Under the pieces are notes generated by a model. The model made no database searches. It was given only the letters and a program-made list of their open reading frames with translations, and had not been told where the DNA came from. Shown piece after piece: positions 41,004-49,602 of a stretch of DNA of 64,000 bases (its first letter is position 1; each line of letters opens with the position of its first letter). Made by a program: the position numbers and the translations under genes. Source of the stretch: Oleiphilus sp. (GTDB lineage: Bacteria; Pseudomonadota; Gammaproteobacteria; Pseudomonadales; Oleiphilaceae); the NCBI GenBank assembly GCA_006212045.1, contig PZPK01000019.1, forward strand, positions 21,047 through 85,046, in the 5' to 3' direction.

Positions 41004-41920
41004 TCGCGGCTTTCCTGATCAAGATAACGTCGGGTGAGATTGCTGTAGGCGTCGATGCGCCGGTCCCGCAAGTAAGGCCAGATGCGGCGTATGCTTTCGG
41101 TCCGGCCGAGATCGAGCGTAGCACTCAGTAGTGCCTCTTCGCCAGCCTCACTTCGGGCCAGTAATTCGCCCTGTTGTCCGGTGATAAAGCTGTTGCCCCA
41201 AAACTGAATGCCTTCTGCCGTATCGGGGCTGGCCTCGTAACCGCAGCGGTTGCAGACAATGACGGGTAGATTGTTCGCGACGGCGTGACTGCGCTGAATG
41301 GTGATCCATGCATCCAACTGCCGTGCCTGCTCGGCTTCGTCATCATTTGGATCCCAGCCGATCGCGGTTGGATAAATCAGTAAATCCGCGCCAGCCAAAG
41401 CCATAAGCCGGGCCGCTTCCGGATACCACTGGTCCCAGCAGACCAGCACACCAAGATTGCCCAGAGAGGTCTGTATCGGTTCGAAACCTTGCAAGGCGCC
41501 CTCGGCATCGCCGGGCGTAAAGTAGAATTTTTCATAGAAGCCGGGGTCATCCGGAATATGCATTTTCCGGAAACGCCCTGCCAGAGAGCCGTCTGAATCC
41601 ATCACCACAGCGGTATTGTGGTAGAGGCCGGCGGCTCTTTTTTCGAAGATGGAGCCAACGATGACGCACTGGTGCTTGCGGGCCAGTTCGCCCAGAAATG
41701 TTGTCGTCGGACCGGGAATGGCCTCAGCCCGATCGAACTGCTTGAGATCTTCAGACTGACAGAAGTAGGGACCATTATGTAATTCCTGCAGCACCACCAA
41801 TTGCGTACCGGCGGCGGCTGCTTCAGCAATCTTTTCTGCCAGATAGTTAAGTGTCTCGCGATCCGATGGTTTCGCGCTGTGCTGGATCAGTGACACTTTC
41901 AGTTCTTTGTTTGAATTCAT
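41000..41920 (-). CDS. aguB: N-carbamoylputrescine amidase
   Basis: It converts N-carbamoylputrescine to putrescine, CO2 and ammonia. This 306-aa nitrilase-superfamily enzyme has the triad Glu46 (Leu-Gln-Glu-Leu-His), Lys119 (Phe-Arg-Lys-Met-His-Ile-Pro-Asp) and Cys161 (Val-Cys-Trp-Asp-Gln-Trp-Tyr-Pro-Glu). Coupled by 4-base overlaps to aguA upstream and moxR downstream. Confidence 0.97.
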   Translation of the reverse strand: MNSNKELKVSLIQHSAKPSDRETLNYLAEKIAEAAAAGTQLVVLQELHNGPYFCQSEDLKQFDRAEAIPGPTTTFLGELARKHQCVIVGSIFEKRAAGLYHNTAVVMDSDGSLAGRFRKMHIPDDPGFYEKFYFTPGDAEGALQGFEPIQTSLGNLGVLVCWDQWYPEAARLMALAGADLLIYPTAIGWDPNDDEAEQARQLDAWITIQRSHAVANNLPVIVCNRCGYEASPDTAEGIQFWGNSFITGQQGELLARSEAGEEALLSATLDLGRTESIRRIWPYLRDRRIDAYSNLTRRYLDQESRE

Positions 41921-42957
41921 TCACAAACGCCTTTTGCCAATTGCATGGTGACACAATGTAGACTGCCATGCTGGGTAATCAAGCTGCGACAATCAATCGG
42001 GATGATGTTCCGGTTCGGGAAGCAGTCTTGCAACACCGAGATTGCCTGTTGATCTTCCGGGACTTGGTAGACCGGCAGCAATACCGATTGATTGATAATC
42101 AGAAAGTTGGCGTAGGTCGCCGGCAGGCGCTCTCCATCCTCTTTGATGGCACTGGCCATTGGCAGCGGTATCAGCTTGAAGGGGGTGCCATCCGTGTTAT
42201 GGAACTGTTCCAGTTCCTTGCGCATGCGCCCGAGTGCTTCATAGTGGCTGTCGTTCGGATCATCGCATTGGACATAGCAGATGGTGTCGGAGGCAATGAA
42301 ACGGGCCAGGGTGTCAATATGGGCATCGGTGTCATCACCTTCCAGATAGCCGGAACCAAGCCATAGTAATTTTTCAGCGCCGAGGTGAGTTTTCAGTGCC
42401 AGTTCGATCTCCCGCTGGCTCAAGCGCGCATTGCGACTGGTTTGCATCAGACAGTGTTTGGTTGTCAGTAAAACACCTTCACCATTGCTTTCGATGGAAC
42501 CACCTTCCAGAATGAAGTCGATTTGACGCATGGCGTTTGAGCCAAAGGCGGATTGTGCCTGAAGCCTGCGATTGAGCAGGTTGTCCTTGTCTGACGCAAA
42601 CTTATCGCCCCAGGCATTAAAATTGAAGTCCAGCAAGACCGGCTGATTGTTCTCGATGACGGTGATCGGGCCGTGATCTCTGGCCCAGGTGTCATTTGCC
42701 GGTACCTGATATAAAAACAGCCGGGTGCCATGGGCATCGGACAAGGGCTGCAGGCGTGTATGAATGGCTTCTAGAATAGCGTCGTCTTCGCAGCTGATCA
42801 GCAGATTCTGGCTGGTAAGAACGGCTTCCGCAATCTCGAAGTAGGTTTGCTCAACCTCATTGAACCGGCTTTTCCAATCGGTGCCATGATGCGGCCAAGT
42901 GAGCATTACGGCAGATTGCGGCTCCCATTCGGCAGGCATTCTCGCGAGGCTTGTCAT
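41917..42957 (-). CDS. aguA: Agmatine deiminase
   Basis: It hydrolyses agmatine to N-carbamoylputrescine. The 346-aa protein has the family N-terminus (Met-Pro-Ala-Glu-Trp-Glu-Pro-Gln) and Trp-Ala-Arg-Asp-His-Gly-Pro near 92-98. The His-Cys of the active site is at 334-335 close to the C-terminus. With AguB it makes putrescine from arginine-derived agmatine without releasing urea. Confidence 0.97.
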   Translation of the reverse strand: MTSLARMPAEWEPQSAVMLTWPHHGTDWKSRFNEVEQTYFEIAEAVLTSQNLLISCEDDAILEAIHTRLQPLSDAHGTRLFLYQVPANDTWARDHGPITVIENNQPVLLDFNFNAWGDKFASDKDNLLNRRLQAQSAFGSNAMRQIDFILEGGSIESNGEGVLLTTKHCLMQTSRNARLSQREIELALKTHLGAEKLLWLGSGYLEGDDTDAHIDTLARFIASDTICYVQCDDPNDSHYEALGRMRKELEQFHNTDGTPFKLIPLPMASAIKEDGERLPATYANFLIINQSVLLPVYQVPEDQQAISVLQDCFPNRNIIPIDCRSLITQHGSLHCVTMQLAKGVCE

Positions 42958-43280
42958 TGCGCGCTTTGTTCCTGACCCTGATCACTTCGAACATGTTTGA
43001 TCACACTGTGAATGACTGTGTTGCTTTCAAAGTAGACCGAAAAGAAATCGTAGTGCCAGGTTTCTATAGGCGGATTTCCAGTTGGACCGGTGCGTGAAAG
43101 AGGCTCGCCATACTGCGCTGAGACTTCCTGACGGGACAATCCTCGCGATGGCATTTGCTGTTTCAGGCTGGTGCTGCCTTGTTGCCCGATACCAATGACA
43201 ATTTCTTCAGCCAAGGCACTATTCACCGCACCGGTGCAAAGCAGGTAGATAAATGAAAACATTAATATTTTTGGCTTCAT
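42954..43280 (-). CDS. Small periplasmic protein, possibly BamE/SmpA-like
   Basis: I cannot name it. The 108-aa protein has a signal peptide ending near residue 24 (Asn-Ser-Ala-Leu-Ala before Glu-Glu). The mature part has the pattern Met-x-x-x-x-x-Leu-Ser-Arg-Gln-Glu-Val-x-x-x-Tyr-Gly-Glu-Pro followed by Trp-x-Tyr-Asp-x-Phe-x-Val-Tyr-Phe, which recalls BamE/SmpA-fold proteins. No lipobox is seen. It is first in the aguA-aguB-moxR run with a 4-base overlap. Its role in that operon is unknown. Confidence 0.7.
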   Translation of the reverse strand: MKPKILMFSFIYLLCTGAVNSALAEEIVIGIGQQGSTSLKQQMPSRGLSRQEVSAQYGEPLSRTGPTGNPPIETWHYDFFSVYFESNTVIHSVIKHVRSDQGQEQSAQ

Positions 43281-43346
43281 GATAGAGACTCTTTGGAGGC
43301 AGACAAGACAGTATTGTTTTTAACAAAGGTGTGTTTTAATGCGCGC

Positions 43347-44588
43347 ATGTTGAAATTGTACCCTGCCAGAATCGGCCTGCGCTATACCTCAGCCAAGCGC
43401 CGCAATCATTTTATATCGTTTATCTCCCTGATCTCGATGGTGGGTATGGTGATCGGCGTCATGCTGTTGATCACCGTATTGTCGGTTATGAACGGATTCG
43501 ACAGGGAACTACAGACCCGAATTCTGGGGATGGTGCCCCATGCTGTTATCAAACCCTATACCGCAATGCGCAATTGGGAGGAGATAGACGCCCAGGTCAC
43601 AGGGCATCCTCTGGTTGTTTCAGCCGCCCCTTTTATTCAGGCGCAAGGCATGGTGACGAATGCCGGTTCCGTGCATGGTGTGCAGCTCAATGGCATTCTG
43701 CCGGAGGAAGAAGCACAGGTATCGATCATCGCCAATCATATGCAGACAGGGACGCTGGATGACCTGAAATCAGGCGAGTTCGGTATTATCATTGGCGAGA
43801 TTCTGGCGCGGCAGTTGCGCGTGGGGCCGGGTGATAAGGTGACCGTCGTGCTACCGGAAGCCTCGTTAACGCCTGCCGGCGTATTTCCGAGACTGAAACG
43901 ATTTACCGTCAAAGGCGTGTTTAGTGTTGGAGCAGATCTGGATGCCTCCCTGACGCTGATTCATATGGATGACGCAGCCAAAGTGATTCGTTTGAAGGAT
44001 GCCGTGCATGGCGTTCGTTTGAAAATGCAGGATCTTTTCGATGCGCCTTTTGTCTCCCGGCAGATCGCCAGTGGTCTTGATGAAGCGTATTACAGCGTTG
44101 ACTGGACTCGCACACACGGCAATCTGTTTGAAGCGATTCGTATGGAAAAGACCATGATTGGTCTGTTGTTGATGGTGATCGTGGCCGTTGCGGCCTTCAA
44201 TATCATTTCAACGCTGGTGATGGTGGTGACAGACAAAAAAGCGGATATCGCTATTTTACGCACCATGGGCGCCAGTCCTGGCGCGATTATGACGATCTTT
44301 ATCGTACAAGGGGCCTATATCGGGGTGATTGGTACCGTCCTTGGTACGCTGTTTGGCGTGTTGCTTGCCCTCAATGTCAGTGAAATCATCCAGTTCATCG
44401 AAACGGTCCTGCAAATGCAGTTTCTGAATCCTGATGTCTACTTTATCAGTGATTTGCCCTCCGAGTTACGCCCAAAGGATGTCGCCATTATTTCGGGCAC
44501 CTCACTTCTGCTGAGCCTGCTCGCTACCTTGTATCCGGCCTGGCGGGCATCGCGCGTCAAACCGGCGGAGGCACTGCGCTATGAGTGA
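43347..44588 (+). CDS. lolC: Lipoprotein-releasing system permease (LolC/LolE family)
   Basis: Inner-membrane permease that, with LolD, extracts outer-membrane lipoproteins. From ATG 43347 it has 413 aa; an upstream in-frame TTG at 43293 is less likely. The N-terminal segment Leu-Tyr-Pro-Ala-Arg-Ile-Gly-Leu-Arg-Tyr and one membrane helix precede a large periplasmic domain (about 50-260). Three C-terminal helices of FtsX/MacB type follow, ending in Lys-Pro-Ala-Glu-Ala-Leu-Arg-Tyr-Glu. No second permease gene follows lolD. Confidence 0.92.
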   Translation: MLKLYPARIGLRYTSAKRRNHFISFISLISMVGMVIGVMLLITVLSVMNGFDRELQTRILGMVPHAVIKPYTAMRNWEEIDAQVTGHPLVVSAAPFIQAQGMVTNAGSVHGVQLNGILPEEEAQVSIIANHMQTGTLDDLKSGEFGIIIGEILARQLRVGPGDKVTVVLPEASLTPAGVFPRLKRFTVKGVFSVGADLDASLTLIHMDDAAKVIRLKDAVHGVRLKMQDLFDAPFVSRQIASGLDEAYYSVDWTRTHGNLFEAIRMEKTMIGLLLMVIVAVAAFNIISTLVMVVTDKKADIAILRTMGASPGAIMTIFIVQGAYIGVIGTVLGTLFGVLLALNVSEIIQFIETVLQMQFLNPDVYFISDLPSELRPKDVAIISGTSLLLSLLATLYPAWRASRVKPAEALRYE

Positions 44589-45261
44589 ATGGGTGATCGA
44601 GGCAAGAGGCCTGGAAAAAACCTATCAGCAAGGACCGGGATCGCTATGTATATTCCGCGAATTGGACTTTTCGCTACGTCAGGGTGAGTCGGTCGGTATT
44701 GTTGGTAGTTCCGGTGCAGGAAAGACCACGCTGTTGAATATTCTGGGCGGACTCGATAGTGCGACCGGTGGCTCCGTCATACTTTGCGGGGTAGATCTCA
44801 GTCAGTGTTCGGATTCGGCATTGACCCGATTACGCAACCAGCACTTGGGGTTCGTATACCAGTTTCATCATTTGTTGGGGGAATTCAGCGCCATCGAAAA
44901 CGTTGCGATGCCTTTGTATATCGGTGGCCAGGCCCGCCGTGTTGCTGAGGATCGTGCGGCGCAGTTATTGGAGCGGGTCGGGCTGGGCGCACGTGGTCAG
45001 CATAAACCTTCCGAACTGTCCGGCGGTGAGCGACAACGTGTCGCCATTGCCCGAGCGTTGGTGAATCAGCCCCAGTGCGTGCTGATGGATGAACCAACGG
45101 GAAATCTGGATGAAGCCACGGCTGCCAGTATTCAATCCCTGATGCTGGAGTTGCAGCAAGACCTGAACACCAGTTTTGTGGTCGTGACGCACGACCTTCA
45201 GCTGGCCGGAAAAATGGACCGAAAGTTAATGCTGGAGCAGGGTCGTTTAAACCCCGGCTAA
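44581..45261 (+). CDS. lolD: Lipoprotein-releasing system ATP-binding protein LolD
   Basis: Cytoplasmic ATPase of 226 aa with Walker A Gly-Ser-Ser-Gly-Ala-Gly-Lys-Thr at 42-49, signature Leu-Ser-Gly-Gly-Glu-Arg-Gln-Arg and Walker B ending Leu-Met-Asp-Glu-Pro-Thr-Gly-Asn-Leu. The LolD Phe-Val-Tyr-Gln-Phe-His-His-Leu-Leu segment is present. It overlaps lolC by 8 bases. Convergent with the sulfotransferase gene across a 4-base gap. Confidence 0.96.
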   Translation: MSEWVIEARGLEKTYQQGPGSLCIFRELDFSLRQGESVGIVGSSGAGKTTLLNILGGLDSATGGSVILCGVDLSQCSDSALTRLRNQHLGFVYQFHHLLGEFSAIENVAMPLYIGGQARRVAEDRAAQLLERVGLGARGQHKPSELSGGERQRVAIARALVNQPQCVLMDEPTGNLDEATAASIQSLMLELQQDLNTSFVVVTHDLQLAGKMDRKLMLEQGRLNPG

Positions 45262-45265
45262 CACT

Positions 45266-46006
45266 TCAGTAACCCAAGAGTTCAAAGTCCTTCGCGAATA
45301 TTTCTTCTACCATCCGTCTTTCATCCGAATTCAGTACGTACGCTTCACTTTCTGTTTTGACTAACTTTTCATCCGAAATATGTTGGACCCCCATGTTTTT
45401 CAAGTGCCCATTGATGCTGTCACGATCTTCGTAGCGAAACCGGTGCTTCACAATCAGCTTGCCTTGACGATCTGTAAGGTAGTCCGACTGCCGGAAGCTT
45501 GACGGGTAGAATAATCGGCTTTCCAGAGGGGCCTGTAACTTGTCTGCAAAACTGGCCAGGAAATTCGGGAAAGTATCAAACCTTAATCCGACAGGATGAT
45601 CGCCCTTTTCTGTATCGTGTTGTTTGGTAAACAGCCAGAAGGAGACACTCCAGGTGTAGGGATTCCGCACGATAGAAAAGGTATCCAGCGTCGACCAGAG
45701 CGTGTCGCCTATCAGGTCCCTGGCAAGAAATGCCGGTGTATGAGGTGGCAGCAGATAGCTATCAAGCCCGGGCATCAGTCCTTTTCCGGGAATCAGTGCT
45801 TTTCCGTGTGGATATCCGAATCGTTCCCCAAGCATTGACTGAATGCTGGAAGAGGACGTTCGGGGAATATCGACATACCAGAACGGATGTTTTTTGACGG
45901 CATGAATCACTTTGTTCTGTTCAATACCGATGCAATAGCCCAGCTGGTTGATAATGGAATGGTTGCCGCTTTGTGCGTTTTGTAAAGCCAGTTTCAGGTA
46001 GTGCAT
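45266..46006 (-). CDS. Sulfotransferase family protein
   Basis: PAPS-dependent sulfotransferase-like protein of about 246 aa. The 5'-phosphosulfate-binding segment Trp-Tyr-Val-Asp-Ile-Pro-Arg-Thr-Ser-Ser-Ser-Ser is at 43-54, and the 3'-phosphate segment Ile-Val-Arg-Asn-Pro-Tyr-x-x-Ser has Arg114 and Ser120. The 5' segment has Arg where many family members have Lys (Pro-Lys-Cys/Ala-Gly-Thr), which could affect catalysis. ATG 46006 is chosen; the frame opens at 46021. The acceptor is unknown and no glycan or siderophore cluster is adjacent. Confidence 0.75.
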   Translation of the reverse strand: MHYLKLALQNAQSGNHSIINQLGYCIGIEQNKVIHAVKKHPFWYVDIPRTSSSSIQSMLGERFGYPHGKALIPGKGLMPGLDSYLLPPHTPAFLARDLIGDTLWSTLDTFSIVRNPYTWSVSFWLFTKQHDTEKGDHPVGLRFDTFPNFLASFADKLQAPLESRLFYPSSFRQSDYLTDRQGKLIVKHRFRYEDRDSINGHLKNMGVQHISDEKLVKTESEAYVLNSDERRMVEEIFAKDFELLGY

Positions 46007-46091
46007 GCCACATATGCCCAATGAATTTTAGGCAGGGATTTTAAACGTAAATTGAAGGCGAGTGCCAATGCAATCGTCCGGAGGCCTGTGC

Positions 46092-46700
46092 TTAACTGAC
46101 GGTTGCTGTCAGTGAAATGGTTGGTGGCACCAACAGCGCGAGAGCTGATGCATATGCGCCGCAGATCCAGTCAGCGACGCTGCTTTGTTCCAGCATTAAC
46201 GGTAGCCGATGGTGGAAACGGGCATAGTAAGGGTCGGGTGCGCAGGTCAGGGTGACTAGCCCTTTTGGTTTGTCCGGGCCCTGGTTGATACAAATACCAG
46301 CCATATAAACAGGTGCGTGGTCAGCGCGAGTAAACAGGTACTTGGTTTTGGAGCCGCTTTCCGGATTTACGCACCATTCATACCAGCCATCGCAGGGGAT
46401 AGCGCAACGACTGCTGGCAAAGGCTCTCTTGAATGTAGGTTTGACAGCGACACTTTCAGCTTGTGCATTGATCAGGATACGCTTGGCCCAATTCGGTTTG
46501 ATTCCCCAAGGCAGGTCAAGCTGGGTAATCCTGCTTTTGTGCCTTGAGGCCTGGTCCGAAACGTCCGGTTCGGAGGCCAATGTACTGACCATTTGCGTTG
46601 GGCGCAGGTCACTGTTGTCTTCGGCCTGGAAAGGCACGCCCAATGCCTCTGATACGATTCGACTCAAAGGATCGTCTTTGACATTTAACCTTCCGCACAT
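46092..46700 (-). CDS. yedK: SOS response-associated peptidase YedK (SRAP/HMCES)
   Basis: It forms a thiazolidine crosslink to abasic sites in single-stranded DNA. The 202-aa protein begins Met-Cys-Gly-Arg, exposing the catalytic Cys2 after Met removal. Asn78, Glu108 (Gly-Trp-Tyr-Glu-Trp) and His163 (His-His-Arg-Leu-Pro) are in the expected positions. I saw no clear LexA box upstream. Standalone gene, divergent from the next one. Confidence 0.93.
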   Translation of the reverse strand: MCGRLNVKDDPLSRIVSEALGVPFQAEDNSDLRPTQMVSTLASEPDVSDQASRHKSRITQLDLPWGIKPNWAKRILINAQAESVAVKPTFKRAFASSRCAIPCDGWYEWCVNPESGSKTKYLFTRADHAPVYMAGICINQGPDKPKGLVTLTCAPDPYYARFHHRLPLMLEQSSVADWICGAYASALALLVPPTISLTATVS

Positions 46701-46899
46701 AGGTATTATTCCGTTCTCTGCACTTTAGTGATGATGGCACACACCTACTGATTTTGTAATAGTTCCAGTGCTTTTGCGCCTTATCGCGTCACCGTCTCGA
46801 ATTCTGCACTCCATGGTTCCGGCAGAGAAAGGGCGCGCGTTGATTTGTCCCGTTATTGGGTTAGACTGAGTGACATTGTTTAGTTTATTCAGGTGCTCT

Positions 46900-47667
46900 A
46901 TGTCCTTGCAGCGGATTGTATTGCTTTGCATCGTTTTTCTTTCCTTTGATAGCAAGGCCAGGGTGCTAGTGTTCTCCGGCATTGCGGAATCCGAGAATTC
47001 CGTAATCAGCGAGCGCGTGTTGCGGGAGGCCTATGCAACTATCGGGATCGACATCAGGGTTGAATTCTATCCGGGTAAACGGGCGCTGATGATGTCCGGA
47101 GCGGGCCGGGTAGATGGCGAATTATTTCGTATCGGAAACCTGCAGTCGCAATACCCGGATCTGATACAGGTACCAACCAGTATCAATTTGTTGGAAGGGG
47201 TGTACGTCTCAACAGACCCTGCGTTGCAGATTCAGGACTGGCCGGAGCTGGATAATTATTTTGTGGGCATTCAGCGCGGAATCAAATTTGTAGAAAAAGC
47301 GTTGGCGCCCTATCCCAATCTGAGGTTGCTGACCGTCAACAAAAATGCACAGCTGCTTCAGGCGCTTGGTTCCGGGCGCATTGATGTGGCCATTCTGGCG
47401 CGGCTAAATGCCTTGTCGACCATTCAGGCTTTTCCGGACGTACGCTTTCATGTGGGCGACGATGCTCTGGTGACTCATCTGTTGTTCCATTATCTGCACC
47501 GCAAACATGAAAAGCTGGTGCCGTTGCTTGATAAAGCGTTGAGAACTATGACTGCGCAAGGTCGAATTGTCGAAATCCGCCAGCGTTATATCGATAGTTT
47601 CAAGGCACCTGCCCTTAAATCTGTAGTGCATTCCCCAGCGAACTTTCACCCGGTGGCAGTTCGTTGA
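46900..47667 (+). CDS. Periplasmic solute-binding-like protein (SBP_bac_3 type)
   Basis: The 255 aa from ATG 46900 begin with a signal peptide ending near residue 22 (Asp-Ser-Lys-Ala-Arg). The two-lobe pattern of family-3 amino-acid-binding-like proteins follows: Leu-x-Glu-Ala-Tyr near 45, Pro-Gly-x-Arg-Ala near 60, Asp-Gly-Glu near 72, Leu-Gly-x-Gly-Arg-Ile-Asp-Val near 155. No permease or ATPase gene is adjacent. Such orphan proteins are often sensors or of unknown role, and the ligand cannot be inferred. Confidence 0.75.
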   Translation: MSLQRIVLLCIVFLSFDSKARVLVFSGIAESENSVISERVLREAYATIGIDIRVEFYPGKRALMMSGAGRVDGELFRIGNLQSQYPDLIQVPTSINLLEGVYVSTDPALQIQDWPELDNYFVGIQRGIKFVEKALAPYPNLRLLTVNKNAQLLQALGSGRIDVAILARLNALSTIQAFPDVRFHVGDDALVTHLLFHYLHRKHEKLVPLLDKALRTMTAQGRIVEIRQRYIDSFKAPALKSVVHSPANFHPVAVR

Positions 47668-47696
47668 CCATGACTCGGACATGATTCGAACCAGAC

Positions 47697-48308
47697 TTAG
47701 TTCAAGGCTTCATACTGGATAGATGAGAACAGCGCCTCCGCTTCCTGTTGCATGTTCTTGGGCTGTCTGCCAACTTCGGCGCGGCTCGACATCTCGAAGT
47801 TGACGAGTATGTTTTCCAGGTTTGGATGTGGGCAGGTCAACCCAATGGTCTTCACCAGGGCCGGGCCTTTGCGGTTTCGGCCGCGCCAGTCTTCTCCGCT
47901 CGAATGGTAGCGCACGCAGAGTTTGCCGTAGCGCGTGTCGGTAATTTCCCGGTGTGAATGTTCCTGATATCCGGGAGGATCGACCTGCCGCTTTATATGG
48001 CGTTTAAGAGCGGCCAGATGTTGCTCGGCACTGCTAAACATACCGCGAGCCGGGCCGCGGCTCATGGTGACCAGAATGGAATAGGTAGCGTCGTCGTTCA
48101 ACTGCATCAGTTTGATTCTGCTGCCGGTACCATATTCGGATGCAAACCATGATTGTTGTGTGGGGACAACGAAGCTATAACCCGGCCCGGAGACGGTCTG
48201 TCCGGGCAGGATGTTCGTTTTGTCAAAACTGGCACACCCTGATATCAGCAAAGTGATCAAGAGCAGGTTCCACAGCGGGATGGTTGTTCTGAAATAGTGT
48301 TTCGGCAT
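47697..48308 (-). CDS. Putative lipoprotein, unknown function
   Basis: The 203-aa protein has a hydrophobic segment (about 11-23) ending in the lipobox Ile-Ser-Gly-Cys, lipidated Cys25. The mature domain (Gly-Tyr-Ser-Phe-Val-Val-Pro-Thr then Trp-Phe) resembles small beta-rich periplasmic domains, but I cannot assign a family. Convergent with the solute-binding-like gene. Confidence 0.7.
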   Translation of the reverse strand: MPKHYFRTTIPLWNLLLITLLISGCASFDKTNILPGQTVSGPGYSFVVPTQQSWFASEYGTGSRIKLMQLNDDATYSILVTMSRGPARGMFSSAEQHLAALKRHIKRQVDPPGYQEHSHREITDTRYGKLCVRYHSSGEDWRGRNRKGPALVKTIGLTCPHPNLENILVNFEMSSRAEVGRQPKNMQQEAEALFSSIQYEALN

Positions 48309-48374
48309 ATGGATAATTTAACACTTGGGCCAGGAAATTGCCTCCGGGATTCCTGCCTGGTGTCATTGCCGCGT

Positions 48375-49190
48375 TCAATCGCGCCGGCTAATCGGGATGT
48401 AAATTTCAATTTCGCCATTGTTGTCCATCGGGTCGAAGCCAGCGGGATAGCGTTCGAAGTCGATTCCGGTGACAACATAGTCGTTCTCGGGAACCCAGAT
48501 TCCCCAGATGTAGTTGAAGGTTTGCATCAGGGTGCTGGCGGGTCCGTGGTGGACAAAGACCTGGTATTGTTGTTTCGGTAGCGTCAATGTCTTGAGTGCC
48601 AAACGTTCACTCTCACGTGCAATCGCAGCGTAGTAGCGGAAATGATCCGGTAGTGAGGGAAGTGGAAAGGTGACGCCATAGGTGTCTTCGGACTGCGGGA
48701 CAACATCGTGGAAGCGTTGCCAGAGTGAGAATATCTCGTCGAAATGATCGTAGCTGTATTCGCCGCCCATGCCCCAAAGAGTAAATGCTTCGCGCGTGAC
48801 CTGGTACGTTTCCGGAGTGCGCTGGGGCATGAACTCGGCATTCCATGACCGTTTCAGCAACAGGCTCGGGTGAGAATGGCCTTTCTGGAACTCCAGTGGT
48901 GTTACGCCGAACATTTTGGCAAAGGCCCGGTGGTAGGCCTCCTGGGACTGGTAACCATGTGCAATGGCCACATCGAGAATACGCCCGCCGCTTCTCAGGG
49001 AACGGGCGCTTCTGGACAGTGTCAGGCGTCGCAGGTAGGTGACTAGGCCTTCCCCTGTCGCGGCATGAAAGGCGCGACAGAGGTGGTACTTCGAATAGCC
49101 GATTTCCTGCGCAAGATCGTCCAGCCGAAAGGGCGGCGACAAGCGATTATCCAGCGCCTGAAAAATATCCTTAAGCAGGCTCGGCTTCAT
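48375..49190 (-). CDS. AraC-family regulator with GyrI-like effector domain
   Basis: The 271-aa protein is in the Rob/SoxS-like order: the N-terminal double helix-turn-helix (about 8-105, with Gly-Tyr-Ser-Lys-Tyr-His-Leu-Cys-Arg-Ala-Phe and Gly-Tyr-Gln-Ser-Gln-Glu-Ala-Tyr-His-Arg-Ala-Phe) precedes a GyrI-like small-molecule-binding domain (about 125-270). Its start overlaps the end of the VOC gene by 20 bases, so the two form an operon and the VOC protein may be a target or sensor partner. Confidence 0.92.
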   Translation of the reverse strand: MKPSLLKDIFQALDNRLSPPFRLDDLAQEIGYSKYHLCRAFHAATGEGLVTYLRRLTLSRSARSLRSGGRILDVAIAHGYQSQEAYHRAFAKMFGVTPLEFQKGHSHPSLLLKRSWNAEFMPQRTPETYQVTREAFTLWGMGGEYSYDHFDEIFSLWQRFHDVVPQSEDTYGVTFPLPSLPDHFRYYAAIARESERLALKTLTLPKQQYQVFVHHGPASTLMQTFNYIWGIWVPENDYVVTGIDFERYPAGFDPMDNNGEIEIYIPISRRD

Positions 49191-49602
49191 TTTTGTAATA
49201 TTCCATAAAGGTATCGCTCGGAGGGATCACCTCGATCAGATCAAGCATCACGCCGGGTTCGGGGGTTGCGATGATAAAGTGTCGCTGTCCCCATTCCTCA
49301 TCGCGTAACTCCAGCAGTATGTCCCAATTCTGTTTTTTAGCATGCTGATAGAAATCGCGCACATTTTCCATCTCGAAGTTCAGCAACACGCCTTGCACCG
49401 GCTTGCGGTAGGATTCTGGAATACTGCTGTGGTGGCAGTCAACTATGGCGACATTGACTTCCGGATTTTCGGGCAGACTCAGGTGCCAGTACCAATCTGA
49501 ATCAAAGACGGTCTGGTAACCCAGCTCGTCACGGAAGAATCGGGCTAACTCAGTGCCTTTGCTGGCACAGATGACGGGGTAGTAGCTGTTGAGTTGTTGC
49601 AT
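49171..49602 (-). CDS. VOC-family (glyoxalase/bleomycin resistance-like) protein
   Basis: The 143 aa from ATG 49602 (the frame opens at 49668) begin Met-Gln-Gln-Leu-Asn-Ser-Tyr-Tyr-Pro-Val-Ile. The beta-alpha-beta-beta-beta halves of the VOC fold are visible: Leu-Ala-Arg-Phe-Phe-Arg-Asp-Glu-Leu-Gly-Tyr near 19-29, and Glu-Pro-Gly-Val-Met-Leu-Asp-Leu-Ile-Glu near 115-125. The final Glu fits a metal ligand. It is first of a two-gene operon with the AraC/GyrI regulator. The substrate is unknown. Confidence 0.85.
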   Translation of the reverse strand: MQQLNSYYPVICASKGTELARFFRDELGYQTVFDSDWYWHLSLPENPEVNVAIVDCHHSSIPESYRKPVQGVLLNFEMENVRDFYQHAKKQNWDILLELRDEEWGQRHFIIATPEPGVMLDLIEVIPPSDTFMEYYKNEAEPA

